Shown piece by piece: positions 23,418 through 35,377 of a stretch of 64,000 bases of DNA (positions within the stretch are counted from its first letter, which is position 1; every line of letters starts with the position of its first letter). Source of the DNA: Bemisia tabaci (lineage: Eukaryota > Arthropoda > Insecta > Hemiptera > Aleyrodidae); assembly GCF_918797505.1 (NCBI RefSeq), contig NC_092795.1:4745434-4809433 (forward strand), in the 5' to 3' direction. A program made the position numbers and the translations under genes. The notes beneath the pieces are model-generated. The model saw nothing but the letters and a program-made list of their open reading frames with translations, was not told the origin of the DNA and made no database searches.

Positions 23418-24153
23418 TCCCCTTAAAATAAGGTCAAACTCCTGCTGCAGAATCGAGAGCCAGTCGCCGCACCCTCTCTTGGCGCCCCTGATGTACGTAA
23501 AACGGAGCTTTCACCAAGAAAATTCGCCGAACGTAGGAATCCGAGAAGATGCCGAGGAACTCTCCGTGCGAGTCCATAAATCTTGGATCCGAAGAGGCGG
23601 AAGGGGTCGAGAGGGCACGAGGGGTGGTCCGCGATAAGACGATCGCCGGCGCATCGCATCGCGACGCGCCCTTTATTATCTGGCGGCGGCGGCGGCGCGC
23701 GGCGCGGCGTGCGTTCGGGGAGCAGTAAAAAATAGTCGTTGTTTTAGCGCTGCTTTTAAATTCCGGCGTCGGAGGCGCGAGATTTATTCGGCGTCGGCGT
23801 CGTTACCGCGTCCCGTAATTCGCTCCCGCGATCCGCTCCCCGCATTCCGATCCGGGTAGTTACCGCCGACGAGGAACGTGGAATCCGCGGAACGGCGCAT
23901 CCCGCCCGGGGCCGCTTCCGATGAACTGGGGGTTGCTCACCCCGTTGAAATCACTTGGAATTCTTAGATGTGTCTCCACTCGTGGGGTCGTCCGTTGAAA
24001 CGCATTGGCTCTCCTTGTACCCCCGTACCTATCGATAACTCCGAATTCTTAGTTGGATTCCACTTTATTAGCAGAATAGAACCAACGCAATTACAGTGTT
24101 TTAAAAATCCTACATCTTCATCTTTGTTTAAACATACTCTTAGATAATACGCA
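23410..24153. other. CpG-rich unique stretch
   Basis: Positions 23630-23900 are very CpG-rich (ggcggcggcggcggcgcgcg, then many cg dinucleotides), an island-like composition. No splice-bounded coding frame seen. Possible promoter or conserved regulatory DNA. Confidence 0.4.
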
Positions 24154-24366
24154 CACTGAAAGAAAAGTATGGAGTCTACTAGATTTTTTACACAGAGATA
24201 CTATTCAGTGAAAACAATCAGAACTGTAGTAGTATTCGCCAGAGCTCTGGAGATATCTATCTGGTTATGGTAATATGGTAAATGATACCATAGACTCTGG
24301 TGTTTTTAACATACTGAGATTACTGGGTCAGAGTATGGCAAAATCTACCATATTTTCTTTTCAGTG
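24154..24366. mobile_element. family C CACTGA-ended MITE
   Basis: CACTGAAAGAAAAGTATGG to CCATATTTTCTTTTCAGTG, with repeated GGTAAATGATACCATA and ACCATA blocks inside. The flanks are CA and TA, so any 2-bp duplication has changed. Confidence 0.7.
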
Positions 24367-24370
24367 TAAT

Positions 24371-24785
24371 GATATAGTGAGGGAACAGGGAGAGGAATAA
24401 AACGAGAAAGAAGAACGGGATGAGAAAAGAGGAAGAGAAAGAGTATGGAAAATAGGTAGACGAGAGAGGAAGAAACAGTATAAAAATGAAGACATTCTTG
24501 AAGAGGACATAGAGAAAAGACGAAGAAGAAGAATAAGAATAAGAATAAGAAAAAGAAAATTAGAGAAAAAAGGATGAAGAAGAGAAAAATAGGAAGATAT
24601 AGTATGAAAATGAATAAGAATCTGAAGAAGAAATAGAGAATAGAGGAATTAGAAGAAAAAAAAAACAAGAAAATGATAGAGAAGAGAATGAATAAGGAAA
24701 ACATGAGACAAATAATGAAGACAATGACGTGGATGAAGGAAAAGAGGAAAATGAGGGAGAAAAAAAAAGGCATGAACAGGAAAGA
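24371..24785. repeat. 415-bp purine-rich tract
   Basis: Nearly all A and G on the plus strand for about 410 bases (aagaagaagaataagaata and similar). The complementary frame gives an artificial Phe/Leu-rich reading frame. It starts directly at the family C end. Confidence 0.9.
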
Positions 24786-25327
24786 GAATTTGCCTTTGTA
24801 ACAACTTTAGTCTGTAGTACACGTGTTGTTTGTAAAATGAGCCTAAAATATTAGTTCCTAGTCGCAAAATGCAGTCTAGTTACAGTTGCGCGTCCTCCAG
24901 ATTTTGGGAGACAGAAACATGGATGAAAAGCTAAGGGAAGCTATGATTTTTCAATGTGTTCGAATTAGAATTAAACTGAAAAACAATATTAAAAGTCTGA
25001 TCCGGCTCAGACTTGGAGTCTCGGGCCCGGGAACTCCTCTTTTTCTGATTAATCCACCCCGCGACCCCGTCGCCGTCGCGTGGAGCACACACTAATTTTT
25101 CCCAGGATTTGATTTATGAGCTGTTGAGGACACGGCTGCCCGCCAGAGGGAACGCCTCAGCTAGATCCGTGGAAATTCTCCTTCCACCTATTTTTCCGCT
25201 TACTCTAACTCTCACATGATTCAATTTCTCTGGTACTCGTAATGTCGTGGAACATGTCCTATTATTGGAAATTTCCATGTATCTAAGATCTAAAATCCCA
25301 AACTAACTCAGGACCGTATTCATAGTT
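24786..25327. other. non-coding stretch
   Basis: Includes a short family-R-like piece near 24850. No gene recognised. Confidence 0.4.
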
Positions 25328-25699
25328 GGACGTATTTTTGCTAAAAGGAATGAGAGACGGGTGAGAAAGAACGAACGTGCTTGTTAGTTGAAGGCCGTAA
25401 GAATTAATGGGAATTATAAAGCGCCAGTGAGGCCAGTGACGTCAGCGTCGAAGACAAAAAGATCGACGTTGACGTTCTTTAACTTATGAGCCCTGCCCAC
25501 AACGTTCTTATCACATTCTCACGGCTCATGAGTTAGCATACTTCGACGCTTATTTCCTTTTCATTTAATGTCGAATCCTACTTTTCCATTTTACCAAAAA
25601 GAATCACGCCCTCTTTTACATTCTTTGTTATATGCAGCTCAAACAAGCACACCCCATTCTCTCCAGACGTCTCAGGTTCCATTTAGCATAAATACGTCC
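25328..25699. mobile_element. CRE-bearing MITE, single copy
   Basis: GGACGTATTTTTGCTAAAAG on the left is inverted at the right as CATTTAGCATAAATACGTCC. The interior holds GCGCCAGTGAGGCCAGTGAC, the palindrome TGACGTCA at 25437-25444 and a CTCATGAGTTAGCATA block. It matches the elements at 39.3 and 52.8-53.9 kb, the latter in the opposite orientation. Confidence 0.85.
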
Positions 25700-25811
25700 C
25701 CGTGTATGTATCGTGATATCTGGAGAACCATCCGAACTTCAGCGAGATGAGTGTTGAAATTGATAGGCTAAGAAGGCAAAATAAAGGACTGTAAATGAAA
25801 TCCACTGAAGA

Positions 25812-26146
25812 ACTGGAAGAAACATGTGCACAAATTTCCCTGAAAAGTTGTTTCATATCATACGAATTTTCAAATAATCCGAGGGCTCAAACTGCGTTAA
25901 TCCTGAGCATAGCAGAATTGATAGCTTGAGCAACTCATAGGACGCGAATGGGACGTTGATCAAGGCGCCGTGATACAACTATTCGTACTCTATGGATGTG
26001 CGTGTTGCATACGTAAAACAATTGAAGGCGTTTCGCCTTTCTTTCCGCACGTGCGGGACGCGATGCGCCATCGATGAGACTAAAATTCTAGTTATTCGCC
26101 ACATGATGTAGATTGTTATCAATGACTGTCTTGACTCGATTTCGTC
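25812..26146 (-). repeat. family N dispersed repeat, inverted copy
   Basis: The inverse of 6885-7219 over about 335 bp with only scattered differences, including GTGATACAACTATTCGTACT and CATAGGACGCGAATGGGACG. Confidence 0.8.
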
Positions 26147-26493
26147 TTGGTTTTAAACAGGTGGGAAGTTTCAAATCAGTATACTACAAGATTTGTACAG
26201 TCGCTGGATTTAAAGGAACGATCATTAGAATGAATGCTCTCTTTACCCAGCATACGTGAACGCGAAGCACAAATTAGATCACCCGTACGTGGCATAGTCT
26301 CACTTGAAATTGAAGGCGAACTTATTGCGCCAACTCACTCTGTGCATTCTTGCAACGGTTTTAGCCAAGTTTTAAGTTCTGGCATTTTGGAAATTGGTCC
26401 TTGCAAATGATTACAATGATTCATCATCTTTCTTCTACGATTCTTAATCCGTATGTTCGAATTACTCTCACTGCATATCAATTCTAACCGGAG

Positions 26494-26645
26494 GCGGATC
26501 CAGTAATTTGGCAACACCGGATTCTCTCCATCTGAACCTATGCTAAATAATCGATTCTTGTCGGAGCACCCGGCCGCTTCAAGACTCGACACATTTCCAT
26601 AGGTTTAAATGGAGAAAAGCAGTGTTGCCGATTCGCTGGATCCGC
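26494..26645. mobile_element. palindromic element with GGCGGATCCAG ends
   Basis: GGCGGATCCAGTAATTTGGC and the inverted GCCGATTCGCTGGATCCGCC enclose a core with AATCGATTC and ccataggtttaaatgg, resembling the inner part of family I. Confidence 0.65.
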
Positions 26646-28594
26646 CAACGATTCTAACGTCCCACGCTCGGTAATTGAAAGTCTCGGGAGGGCGAATTCA
26701 TGAGCTCCCACGGATTGTTACAACGGGGCGACTGAATCCCTCCGAAATGAACTCGAACAAGAATTTCAACCGTGGAGTTTGAAATTAAATCGCGCTTCGC
26801 TTAACCTCAATCGCGACGCTAATCGGAGGCAAGATTGAGAGGGCTGCGACGGAGAAAAAATAATAAGAAAAAAAGGGAGAGAAGAGACGAATCGCGAATC
26901 AGGTATGCTCATCCCCCCTCCCCCATCTTCCCCTCGTTGGTGTTTATACAACTTAGAGAATTCACGCCCGCAATCCTGTAATTTATTCGTGGGGTTCATG
27001 CCGATTCGTCGGAAAAATATGGAAATTTATGAAGAAAATAAAGGGTTTTTTCTTTCTCATCTGGCATTTTTCCTTTTTTCGGTTTTCCGGGAAACGGAGC
27101 GGGAAAGGGATGGATAATAAAGAGGAATGAAAAACGGTAAACGGTATATCGAAGGGTTGGCGAATGAAGAATGGGGTGGATTTGTATTTAATTATTTACT
27201 TATTTTATTTACTTTATTTTCCGAGGGATTCCTTGTTTTCCTAATCGGGGCACCAATCACCGGCCACAAGTCGATAGGAAATCACTGGAGATTTAAGTAT
27301 GATGGTAAGAGACCAAGGAAATGGCAATTAATTAGAAATGATTCGGTTTGACGGAGTTTGCAAGCGTAGGAGGAGGAGGTTTGTCGGAACAGTTGGTGTT
27401 TGCTGAAGTTCATTGGCGAGGGAGAGCATAAATCGTTTCAATGGTTCACGAACAATTACGCTTTCAACCCCCACCAGCTTGATGTCTGTAAATTGTGTGA
27501 GCCATCTCCTACGAGAGGGAATTCAGCCTGTAATTTTGAAAATAGTGGAGAAAATACACTAAATATAGAAAAAAAGGATGCAAATTTCTCAGGGAGACTG
27601 TTGTCGAAAATGACAATTTATTCATACATTTATTTCTTTTCATTTGATTTACAAAAATGAACAATTTATTATTCCCTCCAGGGAAGTAACAATTGGGGGA
27701 TAAAAGATTCACGAATACCAATACATGTTAAACTTAGGAAAAAGGGGACTATGCCATCAAGCAAATGAGTTGAAAATACGGCTGAATCTAATTAATAAGC
27801 AAATATAGAGGATGCAAGTAACTACACTTCAAAACAATTTGAGGAGAACAGGTAAAAAATATATATATAAAGTAAAAAATAACCTCTGGCTTTTTCACAC
27901 TGCTTCCTTGCATAGAATCACAGAGTAAAATAGAGTAGCTATGGGCCGGAACGCCGCTGAAGTCAATCCTAGAACGGTGCATTCCTAGCCTCTTGTTCGC
28001 GGAAAGTGTGAACTAAACAGCATTTTTTAACACGGCGGCTCATGCAAGAATCTGTTCAAAAAGGTGGATAGATGGCATCCAAAGAGAGATAGAGATTTGC
28101 CGGCTTCCGGAAAATTTCTACCCTGACAGATTCCATTGGGGATTACGTGTCGCTGTCCACTGTGGTGTTGAATCGACTATACTATATGTATACATATGAA
28201 TAATATCTATGATTTAGCATAGAGACTTGGACAGAAACACTTAGTTAGTATTAAAATCGTCAGGTGTAATTTAACTTAATTCGCTCCGCGGCAAGATGAG
28301 GAGACAACGCAACCCTCGTTGGACATGTAGGTAAATATCGCTGCACGATGTACGTATTCTGGCCTACCTTGGCAATTGAAGGCGATAAAGCTATGTACGT
28401 AACCTATAAACCTCCATGATTGTGTCGATTCTGCTACCCTTCAAGTTTCAGTCAAAAAACGCCTTAGAGCCCTGCGCAGCTCAAAGACATCATTTCGCCG
28501 TTTCCCTCACGAAAAAAGGTATAACTAAATTTCAATGTTAGGACATTTCCCTGCGCAAGTTGCATTCTCACCAAGAGAACCATGGGCATTTTTC
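26646..28594. other. non-coding stretch
   Basis: No exon recognised. Some open frames occur, but none shows a domain or good splice borders. Confidence 0.4.
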
Positions 28595-28757
28595 AGTGGC
28601 GTGGCGTGCTTTGCGATATATCGATTGTTATGCCATTTAAATCTATGGAAAAGGATCGATAAACAGGGTGTTCGCAGCGAACACCTTAATAATCGATTCT
28701 TTACCATAGCTTCAAATGGAGAAATATCGATAATCGATCCTTCACGCCACGCCACCA
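28595..28757. mobile_element. family I palindromic MITE, copy 2
   Basis: CAGTGGCGTGGCG opens and CACGCCACGCCACCAG closes. The centre GGGTGTTCGCAGCGAACACC is as in copy 1. Confidence 0.85.
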
Positions 28758-28761
28758 GTTG

Positions 28762-28962
28762 CAGTTTTTGTTCAAAATCTGAATGATTTTTGCACGAGGT
28801 CGGAGAAAAAATCAGTAAAGTTTGAAGTTTAAAATGCTTAACTTCGGAGAAAAAATCAGTAAAGTTTGAAGTTTAAAATGCTTAACTTCAAACTTTACTG
28901 ATTTTTTCTCCGACCTCATGCAAAAATCAGTCAGATTTTGAACAAAAATTGCGCAGGTGCAT
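28762..28962. repeat. inverted repeat with an internal direct duplication
   Basis: TTTTTGTTCAAAATCTGA and its inverse near 28940 frame two direct copies of a roughly 44-bp block (CGGAGAAAAAATCAGTAAAG...) and one inverse copy. It looks like a foldback element whose left arm was partly duplicated. Confidence 0.65.
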
Positions 28963-30396
28963 TCTTGTAAAACATTCAGTCGTTTTTGCAACCTTGGAAT
29001 AGAATTACGTTTCTTCGTCCGGAAAACGACGATTTCTGACTGTGCAATACCCGCGAAAAAAAAAAAAAAAAAAAAGACAAGAGGCCCAGCGACACCGAGA
29101 GGTTAGGAAAACTGTAGTGTCCTCCTTTCATTCCGCATTTTTCATTTAGCGGCTCTCCACGGAGCTTCCGAGTCCCCCCCCCCCCTCCTTCGCCACCACC
29201 ACTCATAAATAAACGAACCCGCGGAGAGGGCAAATTGAGCATACGCATGCAAATGCGACGAAAAATTCTCGCCAGGAGGACAAACACGGAACAAAAAGAA
29301 CGCGTAATTTTCATCCGCGTATCTTTATCATCTTCCAGCTCGCGCGAAATGGCGCGACACTATGCGACACGGGTTTTTTTTTCTCCTATTTTGAAAATGC
29401 GCCTAGGAAGGGAGCGGCGGAGGGGGGAGGGAGGGGGTGCGGTGAAGACAAAAGGAGTTAATTAAAATGTAAGCCAAACAACGAATGCTGCCACTTCTGC
29501 CGTGTCGCCGTTGCCTCGTATCTCTCCAACGTTGCGATATCGTTTGAAATACCCGATGGATTCTGCGTTGAATGCGGGTTTTAGCGAGGAGTCTGGCAAC
29601 CTTGTCCGTATCTCAAACTTGGTTCCCTCCCCCCTCGCCCCGGTGTCCCTACGCGGGGGGCCTCTTTTCATCTCGTTTCAATTTACGATCGAGCCTGCAA
29701 AGTTGTACATTCATTTTATTCCCAAGTTTTTTCTTCTTCTTTTTTTTATCATCATTGTATAGGGGCACGTCTTATCCCTCCGCTGAGAGTTAACGCGATT
29801 GTAAAAGGCTTCTGATTGGTTGGAAAACGATTTATCTTCCGATCTATGAGGAACTGCGATAATAAAAAATGTCGAAAATTTGACCACAATGCGTAAATTA
29901 AAATTTGTCGAAAAATTGTAAGTATTTTACCAGAAGCGAATTTGCGCGGAATATCATTCATCAAACGAATTGATCAGTGGTGAGTGATGCCGATGATCGG
30001 TGATAGCAGAAGCCAATCAGATTTCAGATTTTATTTTAAAATTAAATTAAGAGGGAAATAATAAAACACGGAACACCAAAACACAGCAAATTGCAAAAAC
30101 ACCAGACTTGAGTTGACAAAACACAAAAACAGAAGGAAATGACGAAACAAAAATTCTGGTGAAGGATGAAGTTTCTGGCATCGATTGCATCAATTCAAAA
30201 ATCGAATTCAAGTCCCGAGGTGAATTCGAAATTTCAAATGGATGGATTTCAACGGTCTCCGGTCAGACCAACGAAGAAGACGAATATCATTTTAAAAAAA
30301 GGCACAATCGTCGAATTATTCGAAATTTTGAAATGATTAATCAATGAATGAGGCATGTTTTCGTATTATTAATTCCATCATACTTTATGTTAACAG
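28963..30396. other. non-coding stretch upstream of the beat exon
   Basis: Contains a 20-base A run (29056-29075), C- and G-rich runs near 29175 and 29415, and AT-rich DNA up to the acceptor at 30396. The region 30348-30396 is either intron or, if translation starts at 30348, a hydrophobic leader. No TATA box or other promoter element stands out. Confidence 0.45.
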
Positions 30397-30605
30397 GAGT
30401 TGTGCACTGTTTGCGACTGGTAGAGATGCGAGTGGACCATCACACCGTCAAGGGCAACTCAACACTGCTGGAGTGTAAATTTGATCTGGAGGGCAGCCGG
30501 CTCTACACCGTCAAATGGTACAAAGATGGCCATGAATTCTACAGATTCTTGCCTAAAGATAAACCACAGGTTTTAACGTTTCCCGTTCCTGGCGTCCATG
30601 TCGAT
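30397..30605 (+). CDS. beat: beat-family gene, exon encoding the first half of Ig domain 1
   Basis: Seen: the exon follows an AG acceptor (ttaacag, preceded by an AT/pyrimidine-rich stretch) and ends at a strong GTAAGT donor at 30606. It opens with the last two bases of a codon (entry phase 1) and ends on a whole codon (phase 0), 209 bp in all. The peptide begins GVVHCLRLVEMRVDHHTVKG. It has an N-glycosylation sequon (NST), the B-strand cysteine in LLECKFDLEG, the C-strand tryptophan in TVKWYKDGHEFYRF, and ends FPVPGVHVD. Known: the VKWYK..EFYR block and a P(V)PGV segment just before a splice site are hallmarks of the beaten path family, secreted or membrane-linked Ig proteins that bind Side receptors during motor-axon guidance. 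Inferred: the signal peptide is in an upstream exon. Alternatively translation starts at the in-frame ATG at 30348, whose 16 added residues are hydrophobic and leader-like. Family call sure; paralogue not assigned. Confidence 0.88.
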
Positions 30606-30880
30606 GTAAGTATTAATATACATTCTTTCATTACTTATGACTATGAATTGGATAACATGACTGAATTTTTTTTAAGGAAATGGATATATTTTAAGCAAGA
30701 ATCGACCATTTTAAAGACAACCTTATTTTCTTTCGTTTTTTTGTTCCTCATTTTTCTTCAGCAAGCAAAATACTGAAGGACTTGAAAGCAGGGAGATCAT
30801 ACTACCCGGATCAGTTGGAACATTTGTTAACAACAAACATAGTGCGGCCGGCGCGGGGCTGGCGCGCACGGCGCGAAACG

Positions 30881-31016
30881 AATAGTAGTGCCTTACAAGT
30901 CCGCAGGATACTTCATACATTGCGCGTACAACACGGTGCGCGCGACGCATAGTATAGCGCCTTACAGGCCCGCAGAATACTTCATGCATTGCGCGTATAC
31001 CACGGTGCGCGCTCGA
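30881..31016 (+). repeat. tandem pair, 69-bp period
   Basis: The block CCTTACAAGTCCGCAGGATA at 30891 recurs as CCTTACAGGCCCGCAGAATA at 30960. Both continue through ACTTCAT and ATTGCGCGTA to CACGGTGCGCGC. Just upstream is a GC-rich palindromic stretch. Confidence 0.8.
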
Positions 31017-31260
31017 ATCGTTGAAAAGCCGTAATTTTTTGGTTTCGAACCTATCCCGGTGTACACAATTTCCGACCGATGCTCACCACGAGCTTGCAAT
31101 CCTAGGATCACCTATGCACACAGTTCTTTTTGGCATAACTACGTTCAATTAGTCTTGCGCTGATCACAGAATTTTGTTTCAGTGGCTGAAGCTCAGAGTT
31201 TATAAAAAAATAGCTAGATCTGTCCGAACGCTTGATTCCTCGCCTCTGAATGCTCCTCCA

Positions 31261-31951
31261 TAGAACTTTTTTGAATTCTCTTTTCTTTTGAATTCCTTTT
31301 TTCTATTTTTAGTCATGAAAAATGTTCAACAGAAACAGTAAATGTTGTATCAAGCGTCGCAAAAATGCGACCGAGCAATTTTTATTCTAATAAACGAGAA
31401 CAATGAGTAAGTTACGTTTGTCACAGGATCGTGTTTTAATTATTTCAGATCATAGATCAGCAAAAAATAATAAGATCTGTACAAACACCAATAAGTTAAT
31501 TCTACCTTTCAATATTAACGAAGATATCGTCCCTTGAAAAAACCTTCATCCACCGCGGTACAGCTTACTATGGGTTTTTCAATCAGTAACACACTTTTTT
31601 GCAGTGGTAGCTCAACTTAAACACGGATGAACTCAAGGTGGAAAAAACCATGCTATGCAATACCGTGATGGACTTAATCTCGGGGGCAATATTTTCGTTA
31701 ACATTGGACGAAGAAATTTGGTACTTGGGTGGGTCGTATTATTATTATTGTTTGCTGATTTTTATCCTGAAATCGTCAAAACTTAATCCTGTGATTAGTG
31801 CATTTGACTCAGTGTTTGCGTTTATTTTAGAAAAATTGCTGGTCGCATTTTTGCAATGCTGAATACAACATTTACTGTTTCTGCTGAACCATTTTCATAT
31901 TTTCAAATAGAAACAGGAATTCAAAAGAAAACAGAATTCAAAGAAGTTCTA
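31261..31951. mobile_element. large foldback element (about 340-bp arms) in the beat intron
   Basis: TAGAACTTTTTTGAATTCTC at the left is mirrored by the inverse of TAGAACTTCTTTGAATTCTG at the right. Matching continues inwards through CAGAAACAGTAAATGTTGTA, GCAAAAATGCGACC, GTCACAGGATC and AATATTAACGAAGATAT, almost to the centre near 31605. Total about 690 bp. No coding capacity and no clear target duplication. Confidence 0.75.
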
Positions 31952-33684
31952 CGAAGGAACAGTTACAGGTCATGAGCGCGGTTGTCAAATTTCACGAACT
32001 TACATTTAAAATGCTCGACGAAAACTAGGGATTTTGTTCGAAGTCGTAATCTGACGCCGCGGCAGAATTTCATGGTGACAATTTCTGCGAAGCAGACCCA
32101 TTCCGCCTACAAGCGACGCTGGAACTTTAAGTGCAATCTTTTATCGACAGATTAAATTGAAGGGAGAGTGCCTCCAGTAAATAATATGGAAAGATTAACC
32201 TTTTCACTCCACTTTTTTTGTGAGGAGAGATCAGTCTTGATGGGTCGCCCTAATCTTCGATCCCAAACTGTTAAATTAAGGAGCAAGTTCACCGAAATTG
32301 TATATAAGTTGTGAAATTATTTTCTTGGATAATGCAACCTCTCGTCCGTGGAGCCTGGAGCATCCATTGCATAGAGGGCAATAGATATCGGAAATTAATC
32401 TAATTTTTGCGAAGAGTTGTGAGAAATGTTGAATTTTGTGCAAAATGTATCGATGGCTGAAGTCGCAAAATGCATATACCACTTGTCAAAGTTCGATGTC
32501 ACGTACCTCCATTGCGGTATTTCAAAAGGCCCACTCAACTTTTATTTTTTGAAGAGAGGCAAATCAAAATAGGTAGCTTGAAATTCTTGCGTAATTTCCA
32601 TGCTTTCTGAGAATTTTCGGATTTCTCTCAGAAATTCAATATTATTCCCGGAGGTTCAGAATCTTCCGTACCTGTAGACACCGTTTTTGGGGACTCTTCC
32701 TCAAAAAGGGTGAGCGCAATCTGGTTAACTCGAATCAATTCATCATTTAATTTTTATTGATTTCTGTTTTAAAGCAATGAAGAGAAACACGGTGCAACTT
32801 AAAGAGTTCAATTTTATGAAGCAGCGCAAATATACTGGTGGAAAAGCCAGCGGTGTCCTCTATTCATAATGCACACCAAATTCTTTTCAGTCCACATTCT
32901 CGGCATGGTTCAATTGCCCATCAACCACGCGACGATATAGAAATTTTTAGGATACAATAATGTACCGAAGGAATAAATAAATTACAAACAAGAACATGAA
33001 AGATTGAAAATATAAAATAAAAAAGGAAATACATCCCGTCCACTTTGGCTAAGACATGGGCCGAGTGACGTCGGGTGAATTGGGTGAAAAATGTAGATTT
33101 TTAAATTTCAATGGTAACTTCCTCTATCATTTAGGAAAATAAGGTCATTTTTTTATTAGTGAAAGACTTCACCATAAATACGGTTTTGTTCGAAATTTTT
33201 CAATGTTTTTTGTACGAACATAAAATTTTTATACAACACTTTTCTACACAAAAGTCAATACCTCAATTTTGAATATGATCCGAAGTAGGGTCTTTTTCTC
33301 TATGATCGGTAACATTTTTTGAACCTCGTAAACTTAGAAGCAATGCAGTTGGTTCATGAGAACAATCTACTGATATGAGGCAAATTCTAATTGGTTTGAG
33401 GTAAAGCTACTCGCTCAAAAGCGGGCATCTTGGAAGAGGCATTCCTCGAAAAACACGTTTAATACTCAACAATTCACGAGACATGCCATGGTGAATGTAG
33501 AATCGAGAACGACCGTTCCCCTAAATTCGGGGTAAACGGTCTCGTAACCATTCCAGAAAGAGCCTTACATCCAAGCAAACGGACAAGCCAATGATTCCGG
33601 TGTATAATTATGGTCGCAAACGTATTTACCGAACGCTCCAAGAACCGTGGATGTGTATTTCTCCAGATCACAGACAACTCATCA
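31952..33684. other. intronic stretch, nothing recognised
   Basis: AT-rich unique-looking DNA within the beat intron. Confidence 0.4.
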
Positions 33685-33703
33685 CCCCCCCCCCCCCCCC
33701 CCC
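33685..33703. repeat. 19-base C run
   Basis: Homopolymer. A family M end (gaggaaaaacgtcgtatgaa) follows at 33720. Confidence 0.8.
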
Positions 33704-33936
33704 GTTCATTCCCGCAATAAGAGGAAAAACGTCGTATGAACAAGTTGATGTTACCAAATTTCCTCTGATACATACATAAGAGTCTTTTTCATAGCGCTCT
33801 CTGGTGTTTTGCGACGCCTAACCGCCACAAAACTCGGTCCGCCTACAACCCGTCGGGGAGTTGGCACTCCCTCATTTCATTTAAAACCCCCTGTTACCAC
33901 CCTTTCACCGAGCGTCCCCCTCGTCTCCTCCCAGCG

Positions 33937-34213
33937 GCTCGATTATTGAAATTGATAGACAAAGCTATAGACAAATAAGACATAAGGAGTATGGAGCGAT
34001 CCCATTGGTTGAAACTGGCGGTCTTTACGGACTAAAAGGGTAATTGATAGACTAACTCACTAACTGTCGGGTCTCTTGTCGGGTGCTGTATAAGTTAGTC
34101 TATTACCTACCTCATTTGTCCATTGCAACCACCCGCTTCCACCGATAGGATCCTTCCATATCCCTTTTGTCTTCTTTGTCTATAGCTTTGTCTATCAATC
34201 TCAATAAGCAGCC
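33937..34213. mobile_element. family J MITE, best copy
   Basis: ATTATTGAAATTGATAGACA and, inverted, TTTGTCTATCAATCTCAATAA-like ends. AAGCTATAGACAAA and its inverse TTGTCTATAGCTTT follow. CCCATTGGTTGAAAC and its inverse lie further in. About 277 bp. Confidence 0.85.
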
Positions 34214-34455
34214 GGCAGGAGGAACCCAATCCAGCATCTTTTTGGCAGCCTCTCTTCCGTCATCCTATTAACATGACCCTCTGACGAGGGACGAATTTTC
34301 AAGGAGGCCTCGCAAGTTTTTTTGTTTTTGTTTTTATTAATCTTTTCAAAGTAAGTTTTTTAGCGATTCAGTCTGCTGTACCTGATTCTAGGGGAATGTG
34401 AACAAGTTTAACTGAATCAAATGAACTCCACAACGCAAAGTCTCAAGCAACTTTA

Positions 34456-34560
34456 TCTTTTTCCGGTTTGTGACACTGTGGAGGTCTAACATACGGGAAC
34501 CAATCAGAAATGGCTTCCTCACGTCTCGACTCTCAAAATGAAGGGAATTTATCTCCATGT
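34456..34560. mobile_element. family P fragment
   Basis: ccggtttgtgacactgtgga, then gggaaccaatcagaaatggc and ctcgactctcaaaatgaagg, match the right half of the element at 35.38 kb. Confidence 0.55.
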
Positions 34561-35377
34561 ACCCCGACGAAACCGCACAAACTGAAAACTTAGCCTAAAA
34601 AGAGCCTTGTTCCCTATTCCCGTAGTCGGCCACATTCTATCACGGTAAATTTGGCAACGGTCGAATGACGATACGGCGTTTTTCTTTAACGCGGCAGAGC
34701 GGTGCATCCACGAGACTAACAAGATTTTCCGCTCAACCCTCACGTAGGCATTATCAAATACTCATTCAGAAAGCCAACCCCACTTCGACGGATCGAATTT
34801 TCACACCATCCCCGTATCATCCGCCGTAAAACATCGACTCATCGAAGCGACGACCACTACCCTCCGAGCGAGAACCACTCAAGTCCAATAAATATATTAT
34901 GCAGATCCGCTCTTTTAGCTCGCAACGAAAGAGCGGCCGACGTGAACGGGGAGGGAGGTAAACAGGGTCTAATCGGGAGCTGGCTATTAACGGACTAATC
35001 CCGGTTTGGCTGACAGGTGCCGGGTGCAGTTGCCAAATTGTGCTCAAAATCTCACCGGTTGGACACGGCTCTCAAACGAAAAGCGTCCACCTTACGTAGG
35101 GTTATCATTGCAGTTGCGCGCTTTTGTGATATTTAAGTGGATGCAACCGTTCCTATCGGAGAAACACGGCTGTAAGCGGGTCTTGTTTACGAACGCTGGG
35201 TGTTGGCCACGATTTGATTTTAATGGACAACGATGTTGCGCGACTTTCTGCCTCCAACTCCGCGTACAGATTACCAACGCAGATAATAGCATTGGTCCCA
35301 CTAGAAACATTTCCGTTAATTCCTCAAGGTCGCGGTGTCACTATGAACCGGATATGACGTTACCAGTCTATTTCCGT
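34561..35377. other. intronic stretch
   Basis: Has a family M end at 34633-34690. The rest is mixed-composition DNA with open frames up to 159 codons that show no recognisable domain. Confidence 0.4.

Noticed and set aside
24345..24773. 142-codon Phe/Leu-rich frame that looks like membrane segments
   Set aside because: It is only the complement of the purine tract plus the family C end.
30606..30776. Continuation of the beat reading frame past 30605 as coding
   Set aside because: The frame runs through a strong GTAAGT donor into AT-rich sequence without Ig features, and the next true exon joins in phase at 43792.
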